From contig NC_085049.1 of assembly GCF_963662255.1 (NCBI RefSeq), forward strand, positions 21,112,142 to 21,176,141: DNA of 64,000 bases, in the 5' to 3' direction. Below the pieces are notes generated by a model. It was not told the origin of the DNA and made no database searches. It saw only the letters and a program-made list of their open reading frames with translations. This document shows positions 37,341 through 50,680 of the stretch, in pieces; positions within the stretch are counted from its first letter, which is position 1, and each line of letters begins with the position of its first letter. The position numbers and the translations under genes are program-made. This stretch comes from Cinclus cinclus. Taxonomy: Eukaryota > Chordata > Aves > Passeriformes > Cinclidae.

Positions 37341-39825
37341 CTGAATTTCCACTAATTATAAAATGAAAGGACTGGCTCTCTTTTCCTTCCCAAAGCTCAA
37401 TAGTCTAGTTTCACTGATTAAAGAACCAACAACAAAAAATCCCCCAAAACACAAAAAGCTCAGGGAAGAAGGAGACGTCAGCCAGTGCTGGTGTTGAAAA
37501 GCATGCTGATGTGCTTTTTTTGTTGCTTGTGGTTTTGTTAGTACTGATGATTTGCTAATGAAGGCCAAAGCTCTTTCAAATTTAGTCCCTCGACACTGGA
37601 AGTGGAAATGAAGAGCTCAAGTTTAAAAACATTCCTCCTAAAGGGAGGAGAAGAATGCATAGGGCAGTAAGAATGAGGTGCTGCAGCAGAGCTGGAGGTC
37701 ACTGCATACTGCAATTCCTAGCACTCAGGACTTTGGCCAATCCCCACGTTTTTGCTAAGCAAAGACTCTAATTAAGCTCAAGAGAAATTTAACCTGAACT
37801 ATGGAAACACAATATTACGGATACAGAAACTGAAATTACATCACAGTTCAGTAAGTAAAAAAGCTCATTAGAAACAGAGTATTGAATAAATATACCAACT
37901 ACTGAAATAAATATACTTTTTAGCCCCCCTATGGTTTCATTTATTTATTTATTTATCTTTTTATTACAGTCTTCTTCTAGAAGAGAGAACTGTAGAGAGT
38001 AGAAATGCAGTGCTTCAAGAAGAGGAACATCACTTGCATAGCATGATTTTGTTTGCTTGCAACAAGTGTCTGTAATCTGTGTGAAAGTGGGGAGGGGGCA
38101 TAGTCTGTGTCAGTTTATCCACAGTGTGTCACACAGGGGGTAAATACCATCTGGCACATGAAAAAGGTCCAGGCATATGTAAGCCAATGGAATTGAGTGT
38201 GGACAGCTTGAGGAGAAGAGTCTGAGAGAATACATGGAGTTTGCAGCACCCACAGCTCCCAACTTCCCTGGTGGCACTTACTGGAGAGACTATGATAAAT
38301 GTCTCTTTATGAAAATGTCTCCATGACTGTTAGAAGCCAGTCTCTCTCTGCTTTTCCTAGAAACTGGAAAGAAGAGAATAATTGCAATGGCTTGGATCTT
38401 GCCAGTTACTACTGCCTCCCTTCTTTCTTGAGAGCAGAGCTGTTGAGCTGCTGGGTTTAATCCAGCATCTTTGCAATTGGATGTGACCTGAGCATGGAGG
38501 GGTTACAAACCAGTCATTTACTGCATTCACACGTCTTTGTGACAGAGAATATTTAGGCAATAAGCAGGTTGAGGACCACTTAAATGACTGAGAAGTCCAG
38601 GGCAGAGCATAGGTAATGTTATAGACTGAGACCATTAGGTGAGACAGAGCAGGTTGGTGAAGCAAGAGTCGTCAGCACCTGGGGGTTAATTTAGTGGCCT
38701 CTTTAGGGAATGCTGTGCTGATAAAAAGATACAGTACTGTGGCTGTGAATCCTAAATGTCCATCACAAGCACTCTGGTCCTCCCTGTGCAACTCTGGGGA
38801 AATTCCTGAGCTGTATTTAATTAAAGCATGATAAATGGCGTATTTGAACAAATAAATTTCTTTCCTCCTTCTGTTGCTCCCTTCTGGCCAAAGCCTGAGG
38901 CCATTTCATTTCTCTTCTGTTCTGGAAAAGTGATATGAAGAGGAGCTCATGACCTTTTAATTTGAATGTCTTATGTTTCAACTAAGAGGGAAATCAAATT
39001 TGTAGATACACTGGATTTTTTTTTTTTAATAATAATAATAACTGTTTGAACCTACTTGCATTCCATGCAAACAGAATACTGTTGAACAGGATTTGTCTTT
39101 GACAGACTAGCTGTGAGGCAGCACTTTACAAAGTTTTCCAGAGAGACCTGTTCCCTCTGGGAATCTGACAACAGGGAGCACAATGGCAATAAGGAACGTG
39201 CTTGCTGAGTAGCAAAGGTGCTGCTCCCACCTCGGAGCAAAGCAAAGAAGTATCTCTCACCCCAGTGTCTGCACCTGCACTTACCTGGCCTGAATGACCA
39301 AGGCTCTCAAGTGATGCATGCCTGTATTTGCAATATGGCATGTTTGGAGTACTGCACAAACAGAATTCTTCTGTTTAATATTAGGGTCATGAAATAAACA
39401 TTATAAATAGACTTTTCTGGCCCACTTGACAAAATTCATCTTTCTGAGCAAAGGGTTGAGATGTGACAATTGGTTTTAGCATACATTTGAAAAAAATCTC
39501 TATATACTGTGAAGGAGATTCACCTGCTTTTGAAACATGTGCCCGGGATTAGACCACCAAGCCAGAAGTGACAGCAGTGTATGACACAACTGCCCTTTCA
39601 CATGTGCACTGAAACACTGAGCTCTCCAGACATACCTATCTGCTTGCTGCCCTTATGTAATAGCTGCCAGAAGAGACTGGCTTAAACATTTCCTCCCTCC
39701 TGTTCCCTCACCTCCCAATCACTATCTTCCCTTTTCTTAGCTCCTCCCATAGCATATTATCAAAAAATGTTGGACAAAATCATGCTCTCAAAGGGTGCTT
39801 CAGACTCACAGAAATTGTAATTGTA

Positions 39826-39852
39826 ATTATTATTATTATTATTATTACTATT
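39826..39852 (+). repeat. (ATT)n microsatellite
   Basis: About seven ATT units followed by a degraded unit (actatt). A typical trinucleotide microsatellite, probably polymorphic. Confidence 0.85.
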
Positions 39853-40423
39853 CAGCCAGAGTCCCAAATACAAACTTTTTATTTGGTGTTTCTGCACTTG
39901 TCATCTTTAAATTCTTTAGTACAATATTCTGTGCCAAACTTGGGCAGATCCAACACAGCAGAGCCTTTCTTCTGGGAGCACTTATTAAAGTGAAATTAAT
40001 GAACAGTAGCCATGTAAGAGCTTTCACCTAAGGCAAATTATTTTTATTGCCATTTTAAAAGTATATTTTAAAGTACTTTGACAAAATATGTTTTTAGTAA
40101 TCCTTTTAAACTGAAGAATGGATTAGAAGAAGTCCTTTTTTCCAATTTTATATTTGTCTTTGGCACATACCGTTTCCAGAACATGACTTCTGTTGTGGTG
40201 TTAATCAGGAAGACTCAACATATTTTTTTCAGTTTTTAGGAAATATTTTTAAATTTGCTTAGGACTGGAGAACAATTTAACACAATATCAGGCATGTCAG
40301 GAAATCCCAGCATTTACTTTTCACATGGTCTGTTATCTCCCAGAATTAAAGCAAGCTGAGTAGAAGCGTGTTACACACATGAGGCTGGAAAGCAGAGATG
40401 GGATTGTTGTTCTTCCTCACTGG

Positions 40424-40486
40424 AAATAAGAAAGTTTATGAGAAGGTAGATTTGTAAATAAGAAAGTTTATGAGAAGGTAGATTTG
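40424..40486. repeat. 32-bp-period perfect tandem duplication
   Basis: A 31-bp unit starting aaataagaaagtttatgaga occurs at 40424-40454 and 40456-40486 with one extra t between copies and no mismatch. The identity implies a recent slippage or duplication event. Confidence 0.9.
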
Positions 40487-41568
40487 AATTAGGTAACACT
40501 ATATTTTTTATTTTTTTTAAATTTGATTTCACCTGAAATCTTTTGTGATTCTTTCTGTAACTGATTGCATTGGTCTTTTCTGGCTCTTTATTTTCTTCCA
40601 TGACAGAGAAGTCTATTCTGTTTCAGTAGGTGGTTCTAAGGGTATGTGGAGCAGAGACAACACAACAAATATATTTTTCATTTTACTCAATTTGAGTATT
40701 TTGTTAACTGTTTCTCTCTCACCCACTGTTTTGAGTAGAACATAGCTGTTTCCTTGCATTTCAATGTCAAAGGACTGCATTTTCTGATTGGAACAATATC
40801 TCAGGTGTGTGTTCAGACCCTTTAGGCCCCTCTTAAGACTGTTTCCCAATCTTCTGAGAGCCTAAGTGCTAGGAGCAGGCTGTTGTGATAGCCACACTGC
40901 TCCATGGACAGGAATCAGTACATCAGGGCAGCTTTTTCTCAGTCTCTGTTTTATTATGTAAACATTTCCAGTCTCACAGTAGTCAAAGGGTGTAACCTTT
41001 GGAAAATCAAAATAATAGAAGATTTTGATTGGCCTCCCAAAGTGTTGGGACCCAGAGATGTTGGAAGCCAGAGGTGTGTTTTCAGAGACCTACTTGCAGT
41101 GAGTATTGGCAAAATAAGATCTGCCCATCTAACAGAAAACTGCCATCCCTGATGGTACTGATAATTAATTTAATTATATCACCTGTGGCACCATTTGTTA
41201 GATTGCCTTTGAAACCAAGGTGTCAGAATAATAGTACTTCATGGACATTTAGAAAATCATAATTAAAAATCATTCTTAAAGCTATCCCTTACATTTCCCT
41301 TACATTTTTCTAATTTAAACATTTCTAAGTAAAAATTGGAAACAAAACCATTCTTCTTGGTCCATGTATTCTGGTTTTGCTGATCCCACAATACTACAGC
41401 CTAATGTACAGAAGCAGAATTTCCATCTTAGTCCAGAAGAGATTTTAGAGCTATTTCCCTATTTGTCATACTGATAAGGAGGCATTATTTTATTGTGCTA
41501 GGTACTGCATAAACAGCAAAAAGGATGGTCACAGCTTTAAAACTTTTCCATCTTTTTTTCCCCTGCAG

Positions 41569-41687
41569 TACTTGTCTGAGTTTTGTGATTGATAGAAGTG
41601 CTTATGGCAAATTCCCATGGTATTCCCTAGTGGTCATGATTTTGCCTGAATCTTCCTCTTACAGGAACAGGAGAAGAAACTCATCAG
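41569..41687 (+). other. Exon-like segment, unidentified
   Basis: Preceded by a strong acceptor (catctttttttcccctgcag) and followed by 'cag|gtttgt', a moderate donor. One frame stays open across the 119 bp, from an upstream ATG at 41525 to a stop at 41759-41761. The peptide (RSAYGKFPWYSLVVMILPES and onward) is not recognised. Chance is likely; transcript evidence is needed. Confidence 0.18.
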
Positions 41688-42493
41688 GTTTGTCTGACCA
41701 GCTCCCTCGTAGTAGTAGATGGCATGGGCACATGGGCATAGGGATGGTAGGAGTTACTTAAGAAATACAATTTGGTGATGTCTGGCTAAGGCCCTTAGAA
41801 GTAACACTGAATATCATCAGGCTTTGTCCCCAAGGCAAGGTTTCACTGGCAGGAGAGGGGAATACATATTTCTTACGCTGTAGTAACAGGATCATCCTGT
41901 TTTTTCAGTAGTTCTGCAACGTCGGTTCATTCTGAGGTGTAGGCATGTAGTGTCCTCATGTATATGTGTGTACACCAATATCCATAAATGAACTATAATT
42001 GGCCATGGTCTGTGTAGCTGGTTCATCAGTACATAATCTCTGAAAGAATTTGTAATCTCTTTTTGTAGCTTAAAGCTACTCTTAACAAAACACACGTACA
42101 TCTCTGTTTCTGCCAGGGACCTATTTCGTTTTTCCCCCCTTTGCGTATTTGGAATTTCTCCCCCAAAGTATTTTGGCCCAATGCCCAGAAGTCCACAACA
42201 GTCAGTCGTGCAGTGGCATGTTGTAAGTTCTGCATGAAATAAGTCTCCTGCTGGAGAGAAAAAAAGTACCAGCTTTGGGGGCACATGGCACCTGTTACCA
42301 GTTACAGTTCAGAGAACAGTATTCAAATAATGAGTTTTGCACATTAAAAAAAGCTATACTGGGTTATAGTTAGCAATTTTTTAATATATTGTTTCTGTTT
42401 TCCTTTCACTTCTCAGGTTTTGGAGAAGGACTTAACACAGTGTAAGAGAGAAAAAGTATCAAAGTTCACTGTCTTTTCAGTGTGTATGCAGAA

Positions 42494-42533
42494 GATACAA
42501 TGATGTCAGTTCTGATACAATGATGTCAGTTCT
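42494..42533. repeat. 20-bp perfect tandem duplication
   Basis: gatacaatgatgtcagttct is present twice head to tail (42494-42513, 42514-42533), with a further partial 'gatgat' start. The copies are identical, so the event is young. Confidence 0.9.
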
Positions 42534-43592
42534 GATGATCTGTATTGCTCTGGGCTTTACAGTTTCAAGGTCTCATGGTTAGCAGGGTAGAGATAAAGCT
42601 GTTCTAACCACAACATCTCCATTCGGTGTGAATTCTGCAGGATATTCAGTGTGCAGGTAGAACTTGCATACAAATTACATCTCTTCCATTTTTAAGCACA
42701 AAGAGCAATAAAAAACGATTTATAAATACATGGGATTATAAATATTCAAAACATTTGTCATGAAGGCAGTTTTTTTTACCCACTTAATAAAAAATAAAGG
42801 GATAAAAATGAATAACTGATACATGGATGACAATGCAGTGCAGAGGGTGATTGTTTTCCTAAATGCCTTAACTGAAAAGTCAGTTGTACGTGGAGTTTTA
42901 TACTAAGGCAGCAGGAATGAGAAAGATTCTCATGTGTCTTTTAACAGCTTCTCATGCTGTCTTGTAGCAGCTTTTCTTGTGCTGTACAGCAGAGAGTTTT
43001 GGCCTATGGAGGTCTTCAGAAATGCAGAGGAAGCTATCCTAAAGTTCAGACAGTAAAGTAGTCTGGAGTCTCTTGACTTTGGAATTCCAGTCACATGGCA
43101 CAAGGACAGCAGGAAGATGATCTGTAGGAAGGAACTGTCCCTGGAGAAATAACAATCTTGTCATTTTATTTAGCAAACTTTCATCAAACTAAAGTTTCAT
43201 TAATGACAGTGTGAAACAATGTTTTCCCCTATACTCAGCTGTCTGTATTTTAAAACTGGGGGAAAAACCCAAGAAGTGTGAGGCAAAGGGAGACGCAGGT
43301 AAGAATATTTAAGAAGTGGCTGCTAAACTCTAGTATCAGAATACAAATATTGAGATATAAACACTAGTCTACATATACTGTGCTAAATGAATTTTTATAC
43401 CTTTTGGTTTGTATCTGAATTATTTCCCAAGAGGCAGTTTCAGAGGAATAAATATGAAAAACTTGTCTTTTTTCATAAGACTATGTCTTTGTTTTCCCAA
43501 GACCCCATGAGTACTTGTACTACCTACATTTTCTTATGCTTTCTTATTGACCTGAACAGAAATTCCATATAAGTACTGAATTACTCACCATG

Positions 43593-43617
43593 CATCAAAT
43601 GGTTTTGGCATTTGATG
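43593..43617. repeat. Inverted repeat, 9-bp arms
   Basis: Arms catcaaatg and catttgatg with a 7-base spacer. No functional context. Confidence 0.5.
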
Positions 43618-44894
43618 GTGTCTTTTACAAACCATTTAAATGTTACAAGTGTTTGAGTGGTAAGGCTTCTTCTCCAAGTCAAACCAAATTTCATTAAGTT
43701 CCAAGGACAGTCTGGTAAATCCCTTAATGCATGTTACTTAAGTGACTTAAGTGTAGTGCTGGTGTTTGTTGTGGCTTCTTATAAAAACTATAACAGAAGT
43801 CACAGTTTAATACAGACCCTTTAAATCTGCTTTTTGGCTTACGAGAAAAGTATTGTAATTCCATAGTATGAGAGTAATAAATGCAAAGAGATACATGGCT
43901 AAGGCAGTTGGTGTTACAGTTAACTCTGTATTCCCCTCTGCATTAGGAAAGGCAGAAGTTGTCCTTGGAGGATTTTACAAAACTGGTAAATAATTTCTGT
44001 CACTACAAACACAGTTTGTGAGCACATTGGTCTGTGTCTTTCATTGTGATATATTATGTTCTGTAAATAAATCAGGATGCCTGCTCATATGACGGTAACA
44101 GCTGGGCTCTTGACACTCCAGCTCACCAAGGGCTCACTTCCGCAGTTTTTTTCTACTAGAGTGTTTAGTCCCACATGATTTGCCCTCATGTACATAACAG
44201 CTTTCTGAAATTTGATGGTGTTTGTATGTAAGGCAAAAAAAACAAGAGCTCAGTATCTCTAGTATTCAAAACTGGAGCTGGAGTGAGAGTTGCAAAACAG
44301 ATCAATACCCAGAAGCTCTGTTTTAGGACTTAGGCCACTCTGTGTCTGTGAGAGCTGGGTGCTTTGCAAAGCAGGCCCTGACTAAGAAAGATGATCTGCT
44401 TAAAAAAATGTGACCCTAAAGGGCTTGGCAATGTCTACTCCACTTAAGAGTGTAGAGCTCCAAATTCTTGAGTTGTCTGTTGTGTTGGGAAACAGCCCCT
44501 CCTACCCAAGGGAGCGTGGCCTGACAAAAAGAGCATTGATATAATAAAGTGCATTCCATGTTTCAAAAAAGGGCAGATAGAAATATTTCTAGCATAAATT
44601 AATGCTGGGATTTACTGTAAGAAATTACACTGTAGAAGGATGTTAGACATTTACCTCCTTTGTGTTGTTTATTTTTATCTTGAAATTTGGGCCAAAGAAT
44701 GAAGCTCACAAGTAGCATATATTTTATTTCTATGTACGTGTGTGTGTTTGTATCATACAGGGCTATCACAATGCCTTCAGATTGAACCTGTAATTCATTA
44801 ATAGAATACAATGAAATTGTATTTGCTCTGTGACAAATACAATTATTGTCATTTTCTCATATGAGGTAAAGTTACCCATCTTTCTTTCCCTCAG

Positions 44895-45105
44895 ATCAAT
44901 ACCATGAGCATTCTAACACAAGGACCTGCTATGAATGAAAGAAGAGTAGACTACTGTGGTGGTTTATTCTATGTAGGTAGATTCATTTTGGGACTAAATA
45001 AGAGTATGAATGTCTGGAAGTCTGAATATAAAACAATCAAGCAGGTTGTGTGGAGTACGTGTGTATATTTTGTGCTCTTCCCAGTGCTAGCAATAATGAA
45101 ATAAA
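44895..45105 (+). other. Candidate 3' terminal exon with poly(A) signal
   Basis: A pyrimidine-rich acceptor (catctttctttccctcag) ends at 44894. Nine bases later an ATG in good context (accATGa) at 44904 opens a 66-codon frame, ending at TAA 45102-45104. That stop codon overlaps an AATAAA hexamer at 45100-45105. Acceptor, open frame and poly(A) signal in the right order fit a small terminal exon. The peptide (MSILTQGPAMNERRVDYCGG and onward) is not one I recognise, and cleavage would have to fall around 45115-45135. Each signal is common alone; the combination is worth a look but unproven. Confidence 0.22.
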
Positions 45106-45324
45106 TTGATTCTTGGAATAAGGACATAACTCCATGTGTTTATTCAGGGATTTAGTTTGGTTCAGTAAGTGAATTCTTTTACTTTTCTCCTGATTTCAGT
45201 TGTTTATAGTGTGATCTGCCACAATCTCAGAAAAAGTAATTTAAATTTATTCTATATTGTCATCTATGAGTGAACAGCCTGGAAGTGAAAATGCTTCTCT
45301 TAAAAGTGAGGCTTATTTACAGAG
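45106..45324. other. AT-rich spacer, nothing recognised
   Basis: Sequence between the plus-strand AATAAA at 45100 and the minus-strand AATAAA at 45325. No further signal seen. Confidence 0.5.
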
Positions 45325-45535
45325 TTTATTAATAGCCACCTCTGCCATGGCAATGAGGCATATGAAATGCATGGCCCCCTCTCCCCCCACTATCAGGGTG
45401 TCCTGAGCACACGGTGACAGAGCCCAAGCTCAGGGACATGGAAGGACAGAGGTGATTTAGCACAGCCCAGGGCAGGCGTGGGAACTGCCCCCACCTCACA
45501 GGCAGGCTCACACTGCCCCATGCAGAACAATCAGG
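45325..45535 (-). other. GC-rich patch with a minus-strand poly(A) signal
   Basis: A sharply G+C-rich block (ggccccctctccccccac, gcacacggtgacag, agcccagggcaggcgtggg) stands out from AT-rich flanks. On the minus strand it ends with AATAAA at 45325-45330, so it reads like the 3' end of a transcript or of a retroelement (LTR or processed copy). I cannot assign a family. The minus-strand open frame from 45511 down to 45329 is short and may be incidental. Confidence 0.3.
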
Positions 45536-47643
45536 GGGATTGTGTTGCTTGGCTGTTCAGCGCAGCGTTTGGAGACTTCCTAATGATCCATTCCAAATGG
45601 TTTGGCCAGGCAACCCTTTTGTACAACTCAGCATAAAACCTTGTGTGCTTCCCATTTTGTGCTGTGACAGACAGTGCGCTGCTTACGCGGGGGTTGACCA
45701 TGTTTCTAAAAATAAGAGTCTTTTACCTCAGTCATGAACTTACTGGAATATTGGAGAAAGCATCAAAACACAAGAAACATCTTCAATTAAATGACTGAAT
45801 AATCAAAGAGGCTTGTCTCCCTTGTCACACACAAGTGAGTCTCCTGCTAATTGTGAAAATCCCTTAATATATTTTAAAGTTCCTAAAGCTCTGATATATA
45901 ATTCATGATTTACAGCAGAGACCAGAAATTAAGAAGCTGGATACTACTTTCGTTGAAGCCAACAGCAAAACTTGAACTAATGCCCCTGTAATAGGACAAC
46001 ACACTATTCCTCAAAATCCATTAGCTTTTTCAGTATAAACCATTTTAGTATCTGCTTTCCCACTGCCATGTGATTCAAGTAGGAACTGGTGGCATGAGTG
46101 TAATATGAATAGGCAAACACAGTTTGGTGCCTTACCGTAATGGGTCTGGGGCTTGTGAGAATCCTGACTCCAGCACTCTCAAGTCTGCGTGGCAGCACCT
46201 TTCCCAGAATTGACCTTTGGGTTGACTAATGAAGGTTGCTTATGTTTGTATTTGGCACAGAAGAAAGTGCAGTCTGGAGGAAGATGCTTTAGATCACCTA
46301 TGACCTGATGGAAGCAGTGCAGGATTTCTGTGCTGACGCCCATGCTGTTGGGGTGGAGATAAGAATGGGCTGTACTGTTGTCCTAGGGAGATGCAGCAAT
46401 TAATTTTTCCAAATATTTATATTGTCCCCTTTGTCTTACAAAATAAGAACAAGCAGCCCAAGGGAAACTTGGCTGTATAATACTATAAAGAACAAATATA
46501 TTCTTAGAAAAGTATGCAACTGAGAAAAAACTTTCCTGGAAATTAGTGCACTAAACTAAGCTAAAAAATTAACCAATTTAACTTTTCTTCAAAGAAAACA
46601 CTGTCTGTGACACAGCAAAAGCCACAAAGGTTGCATCAAATGCAAAAGAAAAAGAAGTCAAAGCCAAGATTTTTACTACAACATGTTAGAACTGTCAAAG
46701 GTACAAATTTTGATGATCTGATCAGAAGTGTAAATAATTTTTTTCCCCTTATTTGAATCAAGGGCAGGAATTGAATTAAGGTCTTATGGCTGTTCTACTG
46801 TGTATATCCAAGACATGGTAGTAGTGTTGTATCTGTGAGTTAGTAAAAGAGGTGTCCATAGGTATGTGGTTTTGATTTGTTCCTCTGACAACCATTTGGC
46901 TTATTAGCCCAGATCAACTTTGGCTTGCTTTCTGACAGCAAATGTATTTCTCCAGAAATGTTCTTTTTCAAGCCTCCATCCTTTGGCATTTCTGAAATGA
47001 AGCGCTGCTAAGGAAAGCAGCCACCTCTGCTGGTCTTGTGATTATGGGCCCAGTTTCACCACTGAGAACCCTGCAGTAGGGAGTGGCAGAAGGAAACCCT
47101 GGGCCATCTTCATATAGCGATGGGTGGAAAATCTGCTGCCTTTGGGATTCAAAAACAGCAACAGCCTGCTAGGAATAGAAAACCACTGGCCAAGAGTTTC
47201 AGGACAGTGGACCTAAAAGACAGTTTTCTGAGTTCGTTCTTGAGAGTACAATATGTGTAAAGCTCCCCATGTAAGTGTCCTTCTGCTAGTGCTGGGTTTG
47301 CATTTGTTTCATCTGTGGCTTTCCTAGCTTGTTGAGGTTTTCATAGCATTCAAAGCATTCTGATTAATACCTTTATGTAATGCATCGAATCTCATATGAA
47401 GAAACTTAATCAGGAGACCCTTGGACTGAAAAGGTCATTTAGTCTGAATTTAAAGTTCAATTGACCAAAACACCTACTCAGGTATTCTTCTTGCAGAAGG
47501 GCAAAAGGGATCACTGAAAAATTCTGCTGTTTCAAAAAAAATGCTGTGAAGGCCTTTTTTTTCCCCCCCACTCTTTAGCTTCATGTAAGACACATGCGAA
47601 GTGTCACATAAGATCATGCTCTTCTGGCTGGGTGTTCATTATC

Positions 47644-47661
47644 CCCTGTGGGCCCACAGGG
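47644..47661. repeat. 18-bp perfect palindrome
   Basis: ccctgtgggcccacaggg is fully self-complementary and GC-rich, with a GGGCCC core. Longer than expected for a GC-rich palindrome in AT-rich DNA. Possible dimeric factor site; no other evidence. Confidence 0.8.
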
Positions 47662-50650
47662 TTGGTCCCTGGTCATGAAAGACTAAATGGCTTTGTCATG
47701 TCTGCCTTTGGCATTAGTAAGAATTTTCAGTGTTTTTCAAAAAAGAGCAAGGACATGAAAAATAGAATGAAGAGAATCATGGTGTCTACCACTACTTCAT
47801 TAGCTTTACTTGTAATCAGTCATGGAGCTGTCCAGTGGAGCAGACCTTTGGGAAAATGTGTTCTACCCCACAGCAAACAGTCCTGTGAATGACTAGACGG
47901 AGGAGGTGATGTGAACTGAGAGCAAGGAGGTGTATGGGAGCAGTGCACTGACCCAGGAGAGACTGAGGCAGGCTTTTCTGTGTCAGATTTCATTGGTTTG
48001 AGTAAACAGAGGCTGTGCATTTCCAAAAGGCCTCTAACAAATGTGTGATACATTCTGCAGCCCTGTACCGAAGCAGTGTCACAGCTGGGAGCTCACCTTT
48101 CAGCTGTGCTTTGCCTGCTTCCATATTTCAAAAGTTTGCAAAGATAAGATGAAAGGATAATAAGGAAAGTTTTAGATAAGTTAATGCTTTTGAAACTCAT
48201 GTGACCCTTCAAGTTCTTGGAACTGTAACAGGAAAAGATTTTTTAAAAAGAAGCGTATTTTTTCACACTAAAGCAAGTCCCTAAAATCAGTGCATTTTAA
48301 TGTACACTTCAGAGGTAAACTCCTTTTAGTCCACAGAATAAATTTGCTGCATTACATTAAATGTAAAGGAGGCTTTTTATACATCTTTATGTTCTTGCAG
48401 AACTATCAGCTGTTTCTAAGGTAGAATAATGGTAATTTGGCTTCATTCTTCATCCTTGGTTTCATTACATGGCAGAATACTGGTGACACTCTGCAACACG
48501 AACACCTTTAGCAAACATGGATTGAGAAAAAACAAAGGAAGAGAGGGCCTTTCATATTCTCATATTTGTCTTTCTACAGGCTTTAGCCCCACAATACCTA
48601 TAAATGCTGCAATTCCAAACAAATTAGGATCAATACCAATGCCGCTGAAAAAGTATTTAAAAACAAAATACAATTAAAGGATACAAAATCTATGCAGCAA
48701 TGCAACGAAGAGATGACCATCAGTGAGTTTCAATGAAATACCTGCTTTGTTTCACTATTTTCAATTTCAACATAGTGGAATTTAATTTATTTTTGGATGT
48801 GTTTTTGCTTTGTAATAAAGCACTATGGATTGAAAGCTTCAGCCTCTGCATGTTACATCTTGTCTTTTGAGGTCATCAAGGATATCAAGGATCCTCTTGT
48901 AATGGCTCTAGAGGTGGAGAATGCCTTCTGTCACCTCAAAAGACAACTCCTATCATTGTTTCTTGTTCTTCTGGCTGCACAAGCAGCTCGAAAGGCAAGT
49001 TCCTAACAGAGGCAGCTGCTACTCAGGGGATGCATTCCAGCCTAAACACCCTGTGGGCTGCTGCAAGCCCAAATCTCCTGGATGTCCAAGAGAGTTGGGG
49101 GTACAGATCTCCTTTCATAAGGAACATGCCAAAATGGCACATTTTTAAGTTCATTGCTGGAGATTCCCCACAGATACATTACTTATTTTGGGCATCTTTT
49201 GCATCTGTCACTGCATGTAAGTCAGTGATTCTGAAGTGATTCCACATGCAGCCAGTCTTTGCTTTAAACCTCCCAGTGTGCACATACATTGACGTTTGTC
49301 AGTTCAGAAGAGACTTCCTTCTTCCTGTGCAAATTCAGTAGCCTCTTACAAGGGTTCTGCCTTACCGTTTTCTCCCAGGTGATGGAAATGTGAGCTTCTC
49401 TTTTTGTGGTATCTTTTAAGCTATTCTGGCTGCCAGTTGCCTCTGCTTTTTTTTTTTTAATGAGGCAATGGGTGAATGTTTATGAAATGGTTGTATGTCG
49501 TACGTGCTTTAATGGAAACTTGAGACAAATCTTCTCAGCTTTCCTTAGCACTATTCTTAAAAGCCAGATGTTGAAAAAGTTTCAAAAATGTATCTGTCAT
49601 GCTCAGAATCCAAGCATTTGCACACAGTCAGTTTTAGACACGCAAGTAGTTTGCTGAATGCAAAAAGAATAATGGCAGCTGCTTGTAGGACTGATGCTCT
49701 GACCTGGATTCTTTCTGCTTTAGGAAGGTAAGATCTGGGTACTAAATCTCAGCTCCAAATCAGGAATTTGCTCAACTCAGGCTTCCTGCACAGTCAGTGA
49801 TCTGAGTGCTCATCATGAGATGCCCCTTTTTCTTAACTGCTTACATCCACAGCTTCAGGGAATTAGATGGATGAATACCTGAATTAAAGGAGGATAAATT
49901 AGACAGACAAATTTATATTACCACTGCATTCCTCTGCTCTTATTCAGTCCTTTCTATCTGCACAGGGACTTAGGCTGCATTAACTGGCCTCTGGTGAAGG
50001 TGGACCAAGGAAAGGCTGCTTGGTCCCATTCAATCACTGACCTATACTCAGTGAAATACAAGGAGAGTGAGAGCATGCAAATACTTGGGAAAAGAGCTGC
50101 CCACTTCCATGTTTTAGCTCCCTCATGAAGAGAAATTATTTGTTTTTCACAGAGTAAATGCCCTGCAGCAGTGCCTTTTTTCCTTTCTCTGATTGGAAAA
50201 GATTTTGTTGAGCTACTGTATCAGCTGGATCTTCCTCGACTGAAGGTTTTTTTGGGCCTGCATGGAAGCTGCAGTAGTCAATACCATCAGTTCTCTCCCT
50301 TCACTGAGTAAAATCACAGGAATAGTGATCATTTAAAGAGAAGTATCCAGGAATGTTTGTAGTCAAGCAGACCTTTTACTCTGAATACACTTTTCCTGAA
50401 GTGTAGTGTAGTTCAGTGCTAGTATGCAATTGGTTAGCATACAACCATTTTTAGTTTTTTAATTTACTCTAAGTTTGCTTTCAGGGTGTGAATTTGGTGG
50501 CTGAGGCAAATGAGACTTCAAACAGTGAAGTCCCTGATTTTTTCAGTGGCAATATCCAGCCTGTTTTTAAAACTGTATGCTCTTCTTTTTATAATTAGAT
50601 AATTTTATTCCATATTACTTTACATCATTGTGGAATGTAAGGTGAAGTAC

Positions 50651-50680
50651 AAAAAAAAAAAAAAAAGTCTCTTTTTTTTT
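50651..50680. repeat. A16 run followed by T9 run
   Basis: Sixteen A, then gtctc, then nine T: a homopolymer inverted pair able to fold back. No retroposon body with target-site duplication was seen upstream. Confidence 0.8.

Larger units (their letters stand above)
34111..39825. other. Noncoding DNA, including possible conserved patch
   Basis: No gene recognised. A 122-codon ATG-initiated open frame at 34792-35160 (plus) has no family motif and is within chance length. A T12 run followed by AAT units lies near 39015-39041. The 36.8-37.3 kb part is listed separately as a possible conserved noncoding element. Confidence 0.5.
39853..44894. other. AT-rich noncoding DNA
   Basis: No gene recognised. 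Two recent tandem duplications and one exon-like segment are listed separately. Overlapping minus-strand open stretches at 41892-42286 in two frames suggest at most a broken old sequence; no family motif is visible. Confidence 0.5.

Noticed and set aside
41892..42286. Overlapping minus-strand open stretches suggesting a frameshifted gene
   Set aside because: Neither frame shows a known motif and no splice or retroposon hallmarks accompany them.
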